A DNA stretch of 64,000 nucleotides from Curvibacter delicatus NBRC 14919. Lineage in GTDB: Bacteria; Pseudomonadota; Gammaproteobacteria; Burkholderiales; Burkholderiaceae_C. The notes under the pieces were generated by a model, which worked only from the letters and a program-made list of their open reading frames with translations, searched no databases and had not been told where the DNA came from. Location: assembly GCF_001592265.1 (NCBI RefSeq), contig NZ_BCWP01000005.1:84985-148984 (forward strand), written 5' to 3'. Made by a program: the position numbers and the translations under genes. Of this stretch, positions 1 through 8,039 are shown piece by piece (within the stretch, counting starts at the first letter, position 1; the number at the start of each line of letters is the position of its first letter).

Positions 1-86
1 GGTGCAATACCGTGCTCAGGATCGCCGGCTGCCTCGTCATAAATCCAGCCACAAATCAGGCACATCCACGTCTTGGTATCACTCAC
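1..86 (-). CDS. Rubredoxin, 5' end only (cut by window edge)
   Basis: The minus strand opens with a GTG codon at 86 and reads 28 codons off the left edge. The peptide contains WMCLICGWIYDEAAG, the first CxxCG iron-binding knuckle and following aromatic stretch of rubredoxins; the second knuckle would lie beyond the window. Rubredoxins are small one-iron electron carriers of the cytoplasm. GTG is preferred because the next in-frame ATG sits immediately before the first cysteine. A GAAGG stretch about 11 bases upstream could be the ribosome binding site. It is transcribed divergently from thiD. Confidence 0.85.
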   Translation of the reverse strand, partial: MSDTKTWMCLICGWIYDEAAGDPEHGIA

Positions 87-199
87 AGCTTACGGCGCCT
101 TCGAATAGAATAGAAACATTGTATAGAGGCAGCACAACCGATTTAGGCCTGTGCGCCAGACATGCGATATTCTGCCTGATGACAAACGCAGGCTGGCCC

Positions 200-1117
200 A
201 TGCAAACCCCACCCCACACCGAAACAGAACACGAGGAAACCCGCCCCGCGTGCGTGCTGGTTTTCAACGCCAACGACCCCTGCGGTGCCGGCGGCCTGTC
301 CAGCGACGTGGCGGCCATCGCCTCGGTGGGTGCGCACGCGCTGCCGGTGGTCACCGGCACCTACGCCCGCGACACAGCCGAGATCTTCGAGCACTTCGCC
401 TTCGACGAGGAGGTGGTGGCCGAGCAGGCCCGCACCCTGCTGGAAGACGTGACGGTGCAGGTCATCAAGGTCGGCTTCGCCGGCACACCGGAAAACCTGA
501 CGGCCATCGCCGAGGCGGCCTCGGACTACCCCGACATCCCGCTGGTTGCCTACATGCCCAACCTGTCGTGGTGGAGCGAGGTCCAGATCGACCTTTACCT
601 GGATGCCTTCCAGGAACTGGTGCTGCCGCAAACCGCCGTGCTGGTGGGCAACCACAGCACCCTGTCGCGCTGGCTGCTGCCGGACTGGAACGCCGAGCGC
701 GCGCCCAGTGCGCGCGACATCGCCCGTGCAGCGGCCGAGTTCGGCGTGTCCTACACCCTGGTCACCGGCATCCCGGCGCCCGACCAGTTCATTGACAACG
801 TGCTGGCCTCGCCGCAAGCTGTGCTGGGCAACGTCAAGTTCGAACGTTTCGAAGCCGTGTTCTCCGGCGCCGGCGATACCCTGTCAGCCGCTCTGGCAGC
901 CCTGATTGCCAGCGGCTGCGACCTGGGCGAAGCCTTCACCGAAGCCCTGGGCTACCTCGACCAGTGTCTGGGCAACGGCTTCCGCCCCGGCATGGGGCAC
1001 GTGATCCCCGACCGGCTATTCTGGGCCCTGCCCGCAGATGACACCGATGAGCCCGACGATGAGTCATCGGGCCCAGCCTCCAGTTTTGAATTTCCCCCCC
1101 ATGACACACAGCACTGA
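200..1117 (+). CDS. thiD: Phosphomethylpyrimidine/hydroxymethylpyrimidine kinase (ThiD family)
   Basis: Ribokinase-fold kinase that phosphorylates the hydroxymethylpyrimidine moiety of thiamine. Seen: an N-terminal substrate loop [20 protein letters not shown] (family form G-x-D-P-x-GGAG, here with Asn for the first Gly/Ser) and the C-terminal anion-hole motif [12 protein letters not shown] with the catalytic Asp. The product is 305 residues, slightly longer than the usual 265-280, with an acidic C-terminal tail. An ATG at 179 in the same frame is an alternative start. The last 17 bases overlap the start of hemL, so the two genes are probably co-translated; a thiD-hemL pairing next to rubredoxin is a familiar order in this bacterial group. 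Confidence 0.85.
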   Translation: MQTPPHTETEHEETRPACVLVFNANDPCGAGGLSSDVAAIASVGAHALPVVTGTYARDTAEIFEHFAFDEEVVAEQARTLLEDVTVQVIKVGFAGTPENLTAIAEAASDYPDIPLVAYMPNLSWWSEVQIDLYLDAFQELVLPQTAVLVGNHSTLSRWLLPDWNAERAPSARDIARAAAEFGVSYTLVTGIPAPDQFIDNVLASPQAVLGNVKFERFEAVFSGAGDTLSAALAALIASGCDLGEAFTEALGYLDQCLGNGFRPGMGHVIPDRLFWALPADDTDEPDDESSGPASSFEFPPHDTQH

Positions 1118-2411
1118 CCTCAACGAGACCCTGTTCGAACGCGCCAAACGCGTCATCCCCGGCGGCGTGAACTCGCCCGTGCGCGCCTTCCGCGCCGTCG
1201 GCGGCACGCCGCGCTTCGTCCAGCGCGCGCAAGGCGCCTACTTCTGGGATGCCAACAACCAGCGTTACATCGACTACATCGGCTCCTGGGGCCCGATGAT
1301 CCTGGGCCACGGCCACCCGGCGGTGGTCGAAGCGGTGCAGAAAGCCGTGACCGAGGGCTTCTCCTTTGGCGCCCCGACTGAGCGCGAGATCGAGCTGGCG
1401 GAAGAAATCCTGAAGGAAGTGCCGTCGATGGAGATGGTGCGCCTGGTCAGCTCCGGCACCGAAGCCGGCATGAGCGCCATCCGGCTGGCGCGCGGCGCCA
1501 CCGGGCGCAGCAAGATCATCAAGTTCGAGGGCTGCTACCACGGCCACGCCGATGCGCTGCTGGTGAAGGCCGGTTCGGGCCTGGCCACCTTCGGCAACCC
1601 GACCAGCGCCGGCGTGCCGGCCGAGGTGGTGCAGCACACCCTGGTGCTCGAGTACAACAACGTGCAGCAGCTGGAAGAAGCCTTCGCCCTGCACGGCAAG
1701 GACGTGGCCTGCCTGATGATCGAGCCGATCGCCGGCAACATGAACTTCGTGCGCGCCTCGGTGCCCTTCATGCAGCGCTGCCGCGAGCTGTGCAGCCAGC
1801 ACGGCGCCCTGCTGGTGTTCGACGAGGTCATGACCGGTTTTCGCGTCGCCCTGGGCAGCGCGCAAAGCGTGTACGCCAAGGCCATCCCGGGCTTCAAGCC
1901 GGACATCACGGTGCTGGGCAAGGTGATCGGCGGCGGCATGCCGCTGGCGGCCTTCGGCGGCCCGCGCGCCCTCATGGAGCAGATGGCGCCGCTGGGCCCG
2001 GTCTACCAGGCCGGCACGCTGTCGGGCAACCCGGTGGCCACCGCCTGCGGCTTGGCCACGCTGCGCGAGATCCGCAAACCCGGCTTCTTCGACGCGCTGG
2101 CCGGCAAGACTCGTTCGCTGGTGGACGGCCTCCAGGCCGCCGCTGCGGCCGAAGGCGTGCCGTTTGCCGCCGACTGCGAAGGCGGCATGTTCGGCTTCTT
2201 CCTGCTGCCCCAACTGCCGCAGAACTACGGCCAGGTCATGAAGACCGAAGGCGCCAAGTTCAATACCCTGTTCCACGGCCTGCTGGAGCGCGGCGTCTAC
2301 ATCGCCCCGGCGCTGTACGAGGCCGGTTTCGTCAGCGCCGCGCACAGCGCAGACGACATTGCACAGACGGTGGCAGCGGCGCGCGAAGCGTTCAAGTCGC
2401 TACAAAAATAA
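1101..2411 (+). CDS. hemL: Glutamate-1-semialdehyde 2,1-aminomutase
   Basis: PLP enzyme converting glutamate-1-semialdehyde to 5-aminolevulinate in the C5 haem pathway. The 436-residue product starts [20 protein letters not shown] and contains the [10 protein letters not shown] substrate region, [18 protein letters not shown] and [17 protein letters not shown] with the PLP lysine at about residue 274. The start at 1101 is chosen because it matches the family N-terminus; the frame is open further upstream inside thiD. The final codons and the TAA stop (2409-2411) lie inside a copy of the ATAGCTGC repeat, so the extreme C-terminus appears to have been rewritten by the repeat. Confidence 0.95.
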   Translation: MTHSTDLNETLFERAKRVIPGGVNSPVRAFRAVGGTPRFVQRAQGAYFWDANNQRYIDYIGSWGPMILGHGHPAVVEAVQKAVTEGFSFGAPTEREIELAEEILKEVPSMEMVRLVSSGTEAGMSAIRLARGATGRSKIIKFEGCYHGHADALLVKAGSGLATFGNPTSAGVPAEVVQHTLVLEYNNVQQLEEAFALHGKDVACLMIEPIAGNMNFVRASVPFMQRCRELCSQHGALLVFDEVMTGFRVALGSAQSVYAKAIPGFKPDITVLGKVIGGGMPLAAFGGPRALMEQMAPLGPVYQAGTLSGNPVATACGLATLREIRKPGFFDALAGKTRSLVDGLQAAAAAEGVPFAADCEGGMFGFFLLPQLPQNYGQVMKTEGAKFNTLFHGLLERGVYIAPALYEAGFVSAAHSADDIAQTVAAAREAFKSLQK

Positions 2412-2453
2412 TAGCTGCTGGCGCATTGACAACAAGGGCAAAGAGCCAATTTC
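2399..2453 (+). repeat. ATAGCTGC-family interspersed repeat, copy A
   Basis: Starts GCTACAAAAATAATAGCTG, continues through CTGGCGCA and ends in the AGCCAATTT half typical of the other copies in this window (3375, 31541, 40333, 43595, 58798, 60393). It overlaps the last three codons and the stop codon of hemL. Confidence 0.75.
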
Positions 2454-2547
2454 TTTCGAAACGGCCAGCCCAGACCACCTGCTTGCCCCGCTCCCGGCCG
2501 ATGGCGGCACAATCCTGGCATTCACCGTGCCCAGGAGTGCTGCTGCC

Positions 2548-3333
2548 ATGTCCACCACCGAACCGTTGATTCTCTCCAGCTGCGATGCGCGGGGCGTTGT
2601 CACCCTGACGCTGAACCGGCCGCAGGCCTTCAACGCCCTGTCCGAGGCCATGCTGACTGCGTTGCAGCAGGCCATCGAAGCCATCGCCCGCGACGACAGC
2701 GCACGCGTGCTGGTGATCGCCGCCGCCGGCAAAGCCTTTTGCGCCGGCCATGACCTGAAGGAAATGCGCGCCGCGCCTTCGCTCGCCTATTACCAGGACC
2801 TGTTCGCGCAGTGCAGCAAGGTGATGCTGGCCCTGCAGCGCCTGCGTGTACCGGTGATTGCCCGCGTGCACGGCATTGCCACCGCGGCCGGCTGCCAGTT
2901 GGTCGCCATGTGCGACCTGGCGGTGGCCGCCAGCGATGCGCGCTTTGCCGTCAGCGGCGTCAACCTGGGCCTGTTCTGCGCCACACCCAGCGTGGCGCTG
3001 TCGCGCAACCTGGGCCGCAAGGCCGCGTTCGAGATGCTGGTCACCGGCGAGTTCATCAGCGCCGAGCAGGCACGCGAGCAAGGGCTGGTGAACCGGGTGG
3101 CCGCGCCGGAGCAGCTCGATGCCGAAGTGGAGCGGCTGGCGGCTAGCATCGTCAGCAAGCCGCGCGTGGCGCTGGCCATGGGCAAGGAGCTGTTCTACCG
3201 CCAGCTGGAGTGCGGCATCGAGGCCGCCTACCAGGCCGCCAGCCAGACCATGGCCTGCAACATGATGGACGACTGCGCGCTCGACGGCGTGCAGGCTTTC
3301 ATCGACAAGCGTCCCGCCACCGGCCCACGGTGA
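2548..3333 (+). CDS. Enoyl-CoA hydratase/isomerase family protein
   Basis: Crotonase-fold protein of 261 residues. The first oxyanion-hole segment is AAAGKAFCAGHDLKEM (around residue 60-75) and the second is HGIATAAGCQLVAMCDLAVA (around residue 110-130). The CAGHDLKE variant resembles the ECHDC3 branch rather than classical FadB/PaaF hydratases, so the true substrate is uncertain. The ATG at 2548 has AGGAG ten bases upstream. It stands alone between two repeat copies and converges on the leftward purH gene. Confidence 0.85.
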   Translation: MSTTEPLILSSCDARGVVTLTLNRPQAFNALSEAMLTALQQAIEAIARDDSARVLVIAAAGKAFCAGHDLKEMRAAPSLAYYQDLFAQCSKVMLALQRLRVPVIARVHGIATAAGCQLVAMCDLAVAASDARFAVSGVNLGLFCATPSVALSRNLGRKAAFEMLVTGEFISAEQAREQGLVNRVAAPEQLDAEVERLAASIVSKPRVALAMGKELFYRQLECGIEAAYQAASQTMACNMMDDCALDGVQAFIDKRPATGPR

Positions 3334-3374
3334 CGCCCCAGAGGCGCTGCGGCCGAACGGCCGCCGCCCAAATT

Positions 3375-3429
3375 GCTACGAAATCAATAGCTGCCCCCGC
3401 AATAATGACGGGGGAGACAGGCCAATTAG
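3375..3429 (+). repeat. ATAGCTGC-family interspersed repeat, copy B
   Basis: Reads GCTACGAAATCAATAGCTGC, then CCCCGCAATAATGACGGGGG (a short inverted repeat, CCCCG/CGGGG) and GACAGGCCAATT. It lies between the convergent enoyl-CoA hydratase and purH genes, 11 bases from the purH stop, where it could fold into a hairpin on either transcript. Confidence 0.75.
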
Positions 3430-3440
3430 GCTTATGAATT

Positions 3441-5042
3441 TCAGTGACGGAAGTGGCGCACGCCGCTGAACACCATGGCCACACCGCGCTCGTTGGCAGC
3501 GTCGATCACTTCCTGGTCGCGCATCGAACCACCGGGCTGGATGACGCAGGTCGCACCGGCGTCCACCACCACGTCCAGGCCGTCGCGGAACGGGAAGAAG
3601 GCGTCGCTGGCCACCGCCGTGCCCTGCAACGTCAGGTTGGCGTGCTGGGCCTTGATGCTGGCGATGCGTGCCGAATCGAGGCGGCTCATCTGGCCGGCAC
3701 CGACGCCCATGGTCATGCCGTCCTTGCAGAAGACGATGGCATTGCTCTTGACGAACTTGGCGACCTTCCAGGCGAACAGCAGGTCGTCGAGCTGCTGCGG
3801 CGTCGGCGCCAGCTTGGTGACGACCTTGAGCTCGCTGCGCTGCAGCTCGTAGTTGTCGGCGGTCTGGATCAGCAGGCCGGAGCCGACACGCTTGACGTCG
3901 TGCGAGTTCAGGCCACGCTCCCAGGCGGTCTTGCCGTCGCGCTGGATGCCGTCGAGTGAGATCTCCAGCACACGCACATTGGCCTTGGCCTTGAAGATGG
4001 CCAGTGCTTCCGGCGTGTAGGACGGCGCCATCAGCACCTCAACGAACTGCTTGCTCACGGCTTCGGCCGCCGCACCGTCCACCGGGCGGTTGAAGGCGAT
4101 GATGCCGCCGAACGCCGAGGTCGGGTCGGTCTGGAAGGCCTTGCTGTAGGCCTCCAGCGCGTCCTTGCCCACCGCCACGCCGCAGGGGTTGGCGTGCTTG
4201 ACGATCACGCAAGCCGGCACGTCGAAGCTCTTGACGCATTCCCAGGCGGCGTCGCCGTCGGCAATGTTGTTGTAGGAGAGTTCCTTGCCCTGCAACTGCT
4301 TGGCCGTCACCAGCGAGCCGGGGGCCGGGTACAGGTCGCGGTAGAAGGCGGCCTGCTGGTGCGGGTTCTCGCCGTAGCGCAGGTCCTGCAGCTTGACCAG
4401 GTTGCTGTTGGCCTGGGCCGAGAACGGCAGGCTCACCGGCGCGCCGGCCTGGGCGGTCGCCTCGAAGTCGATGGCAGACAGGTAGTTGCTGATGGCGGCG
4501 TCGTAGTTGGCAATGCGGTTGAACGCCGCCACCGACAGCGCAAACCGCAGCTTGTCCGACAACTTGCCGGCGGCTTTCAACTCGGCCAGCACGGCCGGGT
4601 ACTGCGAGGCGTCGGTCAGCACGCCCACGTCCTGCCAGTTCTTGGCCGCGCTGCGCACCATGGCCGGGCCGCCGATGTCGATGTTCTCGATCGCGTCTTC
4701 CAGCGTGCAACCGGGCTTGGCCACCGTGGCTTCAAACGGGTAGAGGTTGACCACCAGCAGGTCGATGGTGTCGATGCCGTGCGTCTTCAGCGCGGCCATG
4801 TGCTCGGGCACGTCACGGCGTGCCAGCAGGCCGCCGTGCACCTTGGGGTGCAGGGTCTTGACGCGGCCGTCCAGCATTTCGGGGAAAGCCGTGACTTCGG
4901 CCACCTCGGTCACGGGCAGGCCCTGCTCAGCCAGCAGCTTGGCGGTGCCGCCGGTGGAAATGAGCTTGACGCCCAGTGCGTGCAGCGCCTTGGCAAAGTC
5001 GACGATGCCGGTCTTGTCGGAAACGGAAATGAGTGCGTTCAT
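3441..5042 (-). CDS. purH: Bifunctional AICAR formyltransferase / IMP cyclohydrolase
   Basis: Catalyses the last two steps of IMP synthesis. The 533-residue length is standard. The N-terminal MGS-like cyclohydrolase domain opens [20 protein letters not shown] and carries STGGTAKLL and [16 protein letters not shown]; the formyltransferase domain holds the KHANPCG motif near residue 280 and FRDGLD near the end. It follows fis by 10 bases on the same strand and is probably co-transcribed with dusB-fis. Confidence 0.97.
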   Translation of the reverse strand: MNALISVSDKTGIVDFAKALHALGVKLISTGGTAKLLAEQGLPVTEVAEVTAFPEMLDGRVKTLHPKVHGGLLARRDVPEHMAALKTHGIDTIDLLVVNLYPFEATVAKPGCTLEDAIENIDIGGPAMVRSAAKNWQDVGVLTDASQYPAVLAELKAAGKLSDKLRFALSVAAFNRIANYDAAISNYLSAIDFEATAQAGAPVSLPFSAQANSNLVKLQDLRYGENPHQQAAFYRDLYPAPGSLVTAKQLQGKELSYNNIADGDAAWECVKSFDVPACVIVKHANPCGVAVGKDALEAYSKAFQTDPTSAFGGIIAFNRPVDGAAAEAVSKQFVEVLMAPSYTPEALAIFKAKANVRVLEISLDGIQRDGKTAWERGLNSHDVKRVGSGLLIQTADNYELQRSELKVVTKLAPTPQQLDDLLFAWKVAKFVKSNAIVFCKDGMTMGVGAGQMSRLDSARIASIKAQHANLTLQGTAVASDAFFPFRDGLDVVVDAGATCVIQPGGSMRDQEVIDAANERGVAMVFSGVRHFRH

Positions 5043-5052
5043 GGTTGCTTGT

Positions 5053-5289
5053 TTACTTGATTAATTTATGTTCGACGAGTTTCTTGCGCAGGGTGTTGCG
5101 GTTCAGGCCCAGCCATTGCGCGGCGCGCGACTGGTTGTGCTCGGCCTGCTGCATCACGACTTCCAGCATCGGTTTTTCGACGATGCGGACCATCATGTCG
5201 TACATGCCGTCCGGCTCGGTACCGCGCAAGTCCTTGAAATAGCCTTCCAGGCTGGTGCGCACGCATTCTTCGATATGTTTTTTGCTCAT
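5053..5289 (-). CDS. fis: Fis-family nucleoid-associated DNA-binding protein
   Basis: A 78-residue protein ending in the Fis helix-turn-helix: [23 protein letters not shown]. The N-terminal half ([18 protein letters not shown]) matches the short Fis of betaproteobacteria. The start has a strong ribosome binding site, GGAGGTGA, seven bases upstream. The dusB-fis order is the classical one seen in enterobacteria, here extended by purH. Fis bends DNA and activates stable-RNA promoters in fast growth; that role is inferred from the family. Confidence 0.95.
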   Translation of the reverse strand: MSKKHIEECVRTSLEGYFKDLRGTEPDGMYDMMVRIVEKPMLEVVMQQAEHNQSRAAQWLGLNRNTLRKKLVEHKLIK

Positions 5290-5344
5290 TCAATCACCTC
5301 CACGCTGCGCGCTCCGGTGGTCGCCCTGAGGGCGGTCCGTCGGC

Positions 5345-6397
5345 TCATGCGGTCAACTCCATGTGGTCTTCATCCTGGTCCTTCAAGGCATCCGCCACGG
5401 CCGCCGGCATGCGGTCCATGTGGACGCCCAGTTCATCAAAATAGTCCGCCACCGCCCGCACCTGCGCGGCACAGTCTTCCAGCGCATTCATGCGGGTACG
5501 GAAGGCCTCGCCGCCGGGCAGCGTCTTGACATACCAGCCGATGTGCTTGCGCGCACTGCGCACACCGGTGTACTCGCCATACAGCGCGTAGTGGTCCTGC
5601 AGGTGCTCCAGCAGCAGGCGCTTGACCTCGGCCACCAGTGGCGGTGCAAGATGCGTGCCGGTGGCCAGGAAGTGGCCGATCTCGCGGAAGATCCACGGCC
5701 GGCCCTGGGCCGCGCGGCCGATCATCACGGCATCGGCCCGGGTGTAGGCCAGCACGTCGCGGGCCTTCTCGGGCGAGTTGATGTCGCCATTGGCCACCAC
5801 CGGCACCCGCAGCGCGGCCTTCACGGCCGCAATGGTGTCGTACTCGGCCGCGCCACCGTAGCCCTGCTCGCGCGTGCGCCCATGCACCGTGACCATCTGC
5901 ACGCCGGCGCTCTCCGCGGCGCGCGCCAGTACCACCGCATTCTTGTGCGACTGGCACCAGCCGGTGCGCATCTTGAGCGTGACCGGCACATTGTGGGATG
6001 CGCAGGCGGCCACCACGGCTTCCACGATCTGCAGCGCCAGCGTCTCGTCCTGCATCAGGGCCGAACCGGCCCATTTGTTGCAGACCTTCTTGGCCGGGCA
6101 GCCCATGTTGATGTCGATGATCTGCGCGCCGCGGTCGATGTTGTAGGCGGCCGCCTCGGCCATCATGGGGGCGTCGGTGCCGGCAATCTGCACGGCAATC
6201 GGACCGGCCTCGCCCTCATGGTTGGCGCGGCGCGAGGTCTTGAGGCTGTTCCACAAGTCCTTGCGCGACGTCACCATCTCGCTCACCGCATAACCGGCCC
6301 CCAGCGCCTTGCACAGCTGGCGGAACGGCCGGTCCGTCACCCCGGCCATCGGGGCCGCGAACAGGGCATTCGGCAATTCGAAGGAACCGATGTTCAT
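5345..6397 (-). CDS. dusB: tRNA-dihydrouridine synthase B
   Basis: FMN-dependent enzyme reducing uridine to dihydrouridine in the tRNA D-loop. The 350-residue protein has the TIM-barrel N-terminus FAAPMAGVTDRPFRQLCKALGA, the catalytic cysteine motif DINMGCPAKKVCNKWAGSALM (Cys near residue 100), LKMRTGW and VTVHGRTREQGYGG, and a C-terminal helical tRNA-binding domain (YTGVRSARKHIGWY). It is the first gene of the dusB-fis-purH set. A terminator-like hairpin lies in its leader. Confidence 0.96.
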   Translation of the reverse strand: MNIGSFELPNALFAAPMAGVTDRPFRQLCKALGAGYAVSEMVTSRKDLWNSLKTSRRANHEGEAGPIAVQIAGTDAPMMAEAAAYNIDRGAQIIDINMGCPAKKVCNKWAGSALMQDETLALQIVEAVVAACASHNVPVTLKMRTGWCQSHKNAVVLARAAESAGVQMVTVHGRTREQGYGGAAEYDTIAAVKAALRVPVVANGDINSPEKARDVLAYTRADAVMIGRAAQGRPWIFREIGHFLATGTHLAPPLVAEVKRLLLEHLQDHYALYGEYTGVRSARKHIGWYVKTLPGGEAFRTRMNALEDCAAQVRAVADYFDELGVHMDRMPAAVADALKDQDEDHMELTA

Positions 6398-6430
6398 GCT
6401 GAGGGAAGGGGTACGTGGACTGGAATAAAA

Positions 6431-6455
6431 AAACGCTGCCGAAAAATGAGGCAGC
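6431..6455 (-). terminator. Terminator-like hairpin in the dusB leader
   Basis: On the minus strand GCTGCC and GGCAGC arms (6450-6455 and 6435-6440) enclose a nine-base loop and are followed by GTTTTTTTATT. No gene precedes it on this strand in the intergenic region, so it lies between a presumed dusB promoter and the dusB start at 6397, the position of an attenuator. Confidence 0.5.
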
Positions 6456-6545
6456 AGTCGGGTCGCGTATTCTAGCTGCTCAAAATTTCAGCAATTGAAA
6501 TACGCGCCCATGGCGTGCGATGTCCTGCCTATACTCGGGCTGCCC

Positions 6546-7016
6546 ATGGACGCCTGGATCACTCACCTGCTCGCACTGCTGGCCCTGCCGCAATATGGCC
6601 TGAGCACCTTGTTCGTGGTCGCGTTTGTCTCCGCCACGCTGCTGCCAATGGCCTCGGAGCCGGCGCTGTTCGGCCTGCTCAAGCTCAACCCCGAGCTGTT
6701 CTGGACGGCCATCCTGGTGGCCACGGCCGGCAATGCCCTGGGCGGCGCCCTGAACTGGGTCGTCGGCCTGGAGTCACACCGCATCCTGGACAAGTACCGC
6801 CATTCCGCCACCCATCTGCGCGCGCTCGACTGGCTGGAACGCATCGGCCCCCGGGCCTGCCTGCTGAGCTGGCTGCCGCTCATCGGCGACCCGCTGTGCG
6901 CCGTGGCCGGCTGGCTCAAGCTGCCGTTCTGGCCTTGCCTGCTCTACATGGTCATCGGCAAGCTCGCACGCTACCTCGTGATGACAGTGGCCCTGCTGTG
7001 GGTCTTCCCGTCCTGA
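6546..7016 (+). CDS. YqaA/DedA-like (VTT-domain) inner-membrane protein
   Basis: A 156-residue, strongly hydrophobic protein with about four membrane segments. It has the features of the small YqaA branch of the SNARE-associated/VTT superfamily: an early acidic residue in a membrane loop (ASEPALFGLLKLNP), NALGGALNWVVG, and SWLPLIGDPLCAVAGWLKLPFWP. DedA relatives act in lipid or envelope homeostasis; the exact job of this branch is unknown. Upstream in-frame starts exist at 6510 (ATG) and 6495 (TTG); 6546 is chosen because the membrane segment follows directly. Confidence 0.75.
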   Translation: MDAWITHLLALLALPQYGLSTLFVVAFVSATLLPMASEPALFGLLKLNPELFWTAILVATAGNALGGALNWVVGLESHRILDKYRHSATHLRALDWLERIGPRACLLSWLPLIGDPLCAVAGWLKLPFWPCLLYMVIGKLARYLVMTVALLWVFPS

Positions 7017-7019
7017 ACC

Positions 7020-8039
7020 TCAGTTCAAGGTTCCCGCCGCACGCGCAGCCGCCTCGTACACCGCGGGCAAACGATAACCGCGCCGCGCCAGCCGTTCGGT
7101 TTGCATCGCAACGACAAACGCCTGCCCCAGCACCACCGGCAATTCAGACGGGGAACGCCCCTGCAGCAGCGCCGCCGTCAGCCGGCCTGCCGTCTGCCCC
7201 TGCTCATGGGCCGAGGAGGCGATGGCCAGACTGCCGCCATCCGGCACAAACCCGTTCTTGCTTGCCAGCGGCAAGGCCTTGCTGTGGGCTTCGGTCCAGG
7301 CCATCACCTCGGCCGGGGGCACCGACTTGCTGCCGCCGGCCACCCGGTGCAGGCCCTGGTAGCCGGTGATGAACAGGACATCCGCCTTCTGGCCCAACGC
7401 GGCCACCCGGTCCTGCCAGGCGGGGTAGTTGTCCACCTGCTCACATGGCAACAGCGTGTGGGGGGCCCAGTCGTGCGCCACCAGCTGTGGCACTTCCAGC
7501 AAGGCCTGCGCGCGTGCATCGCCCAGGCAGGCCATGGTCAGCGGCTTGCCGTGGCCGAGCTGCGTCAGCGCCTCGCGCAAGGCCTCCACCGGAATGCGCT
7601 CCAGGACCCCGGTGGTGTTGCTGGCCGTGTCGAAGCCATACGCAACCGGCTCGGCATTGATGCCGGCAAACACGATGCGAAGGCCCGGCCGGTTCAGCAA
7701 GGCCGGCGTCACCAGCTTGGCGGCGATGTCATCGAACACAACCAGGACATCGGGCTCGAAGGCCTCCACAGCGCGTTGTGCCGAGGCGGCGGCCGTTTCC
7801 ATGTGCTGCTCGCTGGGTGCGCCCCCCAGGCGCATGTAGTGCCAGCGCGTCAGCACGGAGCGGGGGTAGGCTTTGAGCTCCTTGCGGTAGCTGCGGTCCA
7901 GCGCCTGCGTCCAGCCGAAATCCTCGTCGTAGGTGTGGATGACCAGCACCCGCGGACTGGCGACATTGAAGTACAGCACCAGGCACAAGGACAGCAGCAG
8001 AAAGACACCGACGAGCAGGGCAGCAAGGCTTTTTTTCAT
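7020..8039 (-). CDS. Membrane-anchored periplasmic ABC-type substrate-binding-like protein
   Basis: A 339-residue protein: MKKSLAALLVGVFLLLSLCL is an N-terminal signal-anchor without a clear cleavage site or lipobox. The remainder resembles the ABC_sub_bind superfamily (two-lobed periplasmic receptors): VLVIHTYDEDFGWTQALD at the start, DVLVVFDDIAAKLV, and NGFVPDGGSLAIASSAHEQG near the C-terminus, a motif typical of the family. Its ATG overlaps the stop of the upstream permease gene by two bases (ATGA), so translation is coupled. No ABC ATPase or permease lies nearby; the partner here is an SLC13-type permease with a cNMP domain. Ligand unknown. Confidence 0.75.
   Translation of the reverse strand: MKKSLAALLVGVFLLLSLCLVLYFNVASPRVLVIHTYDEDFGWTQALDRSYRKELKAYPRSVLTRWHYMRLGGAPSEQHMETAAASAQRAVEAFEPDVLVVFDDIAAKLVTPALLNRPGLRIVFAGINAEPVAYGFDTASNTTGVLERIPVEALREALTQLGHGKPLTMACLGDARAQALLEVPQLVAHDWAPHTLLPCEQVDNYPAWQDRVAALGQKADVLFITGYQGLHRVAGGSKSVPPAEVMAWTEAHSKALPLASKNGFVPDGGSLAIASSAHEQGQTAGRLTAALLQGRSPSELPVVLGQAFVVAMQTERLARRGYRLPAVYEAAARAAGTLN

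Noticed and set aside
936..2345. Long open frame (469 codons) on the minus strand opposite hemL
   Set aside because: Its protein is a low-complexity Gly/Ala/His/Arg mix with no motif, and it mirrors a certain hemL gene. High GC makes such antisense frames common.
6464..6500. CTAGCTGCTCAAAATTTCAG as an eighth copy of the ATAGCTGC repeat
   Set aside because: Only the central AGCTGC matches; the GCGCA core and GGCC/T-rich end are absent.
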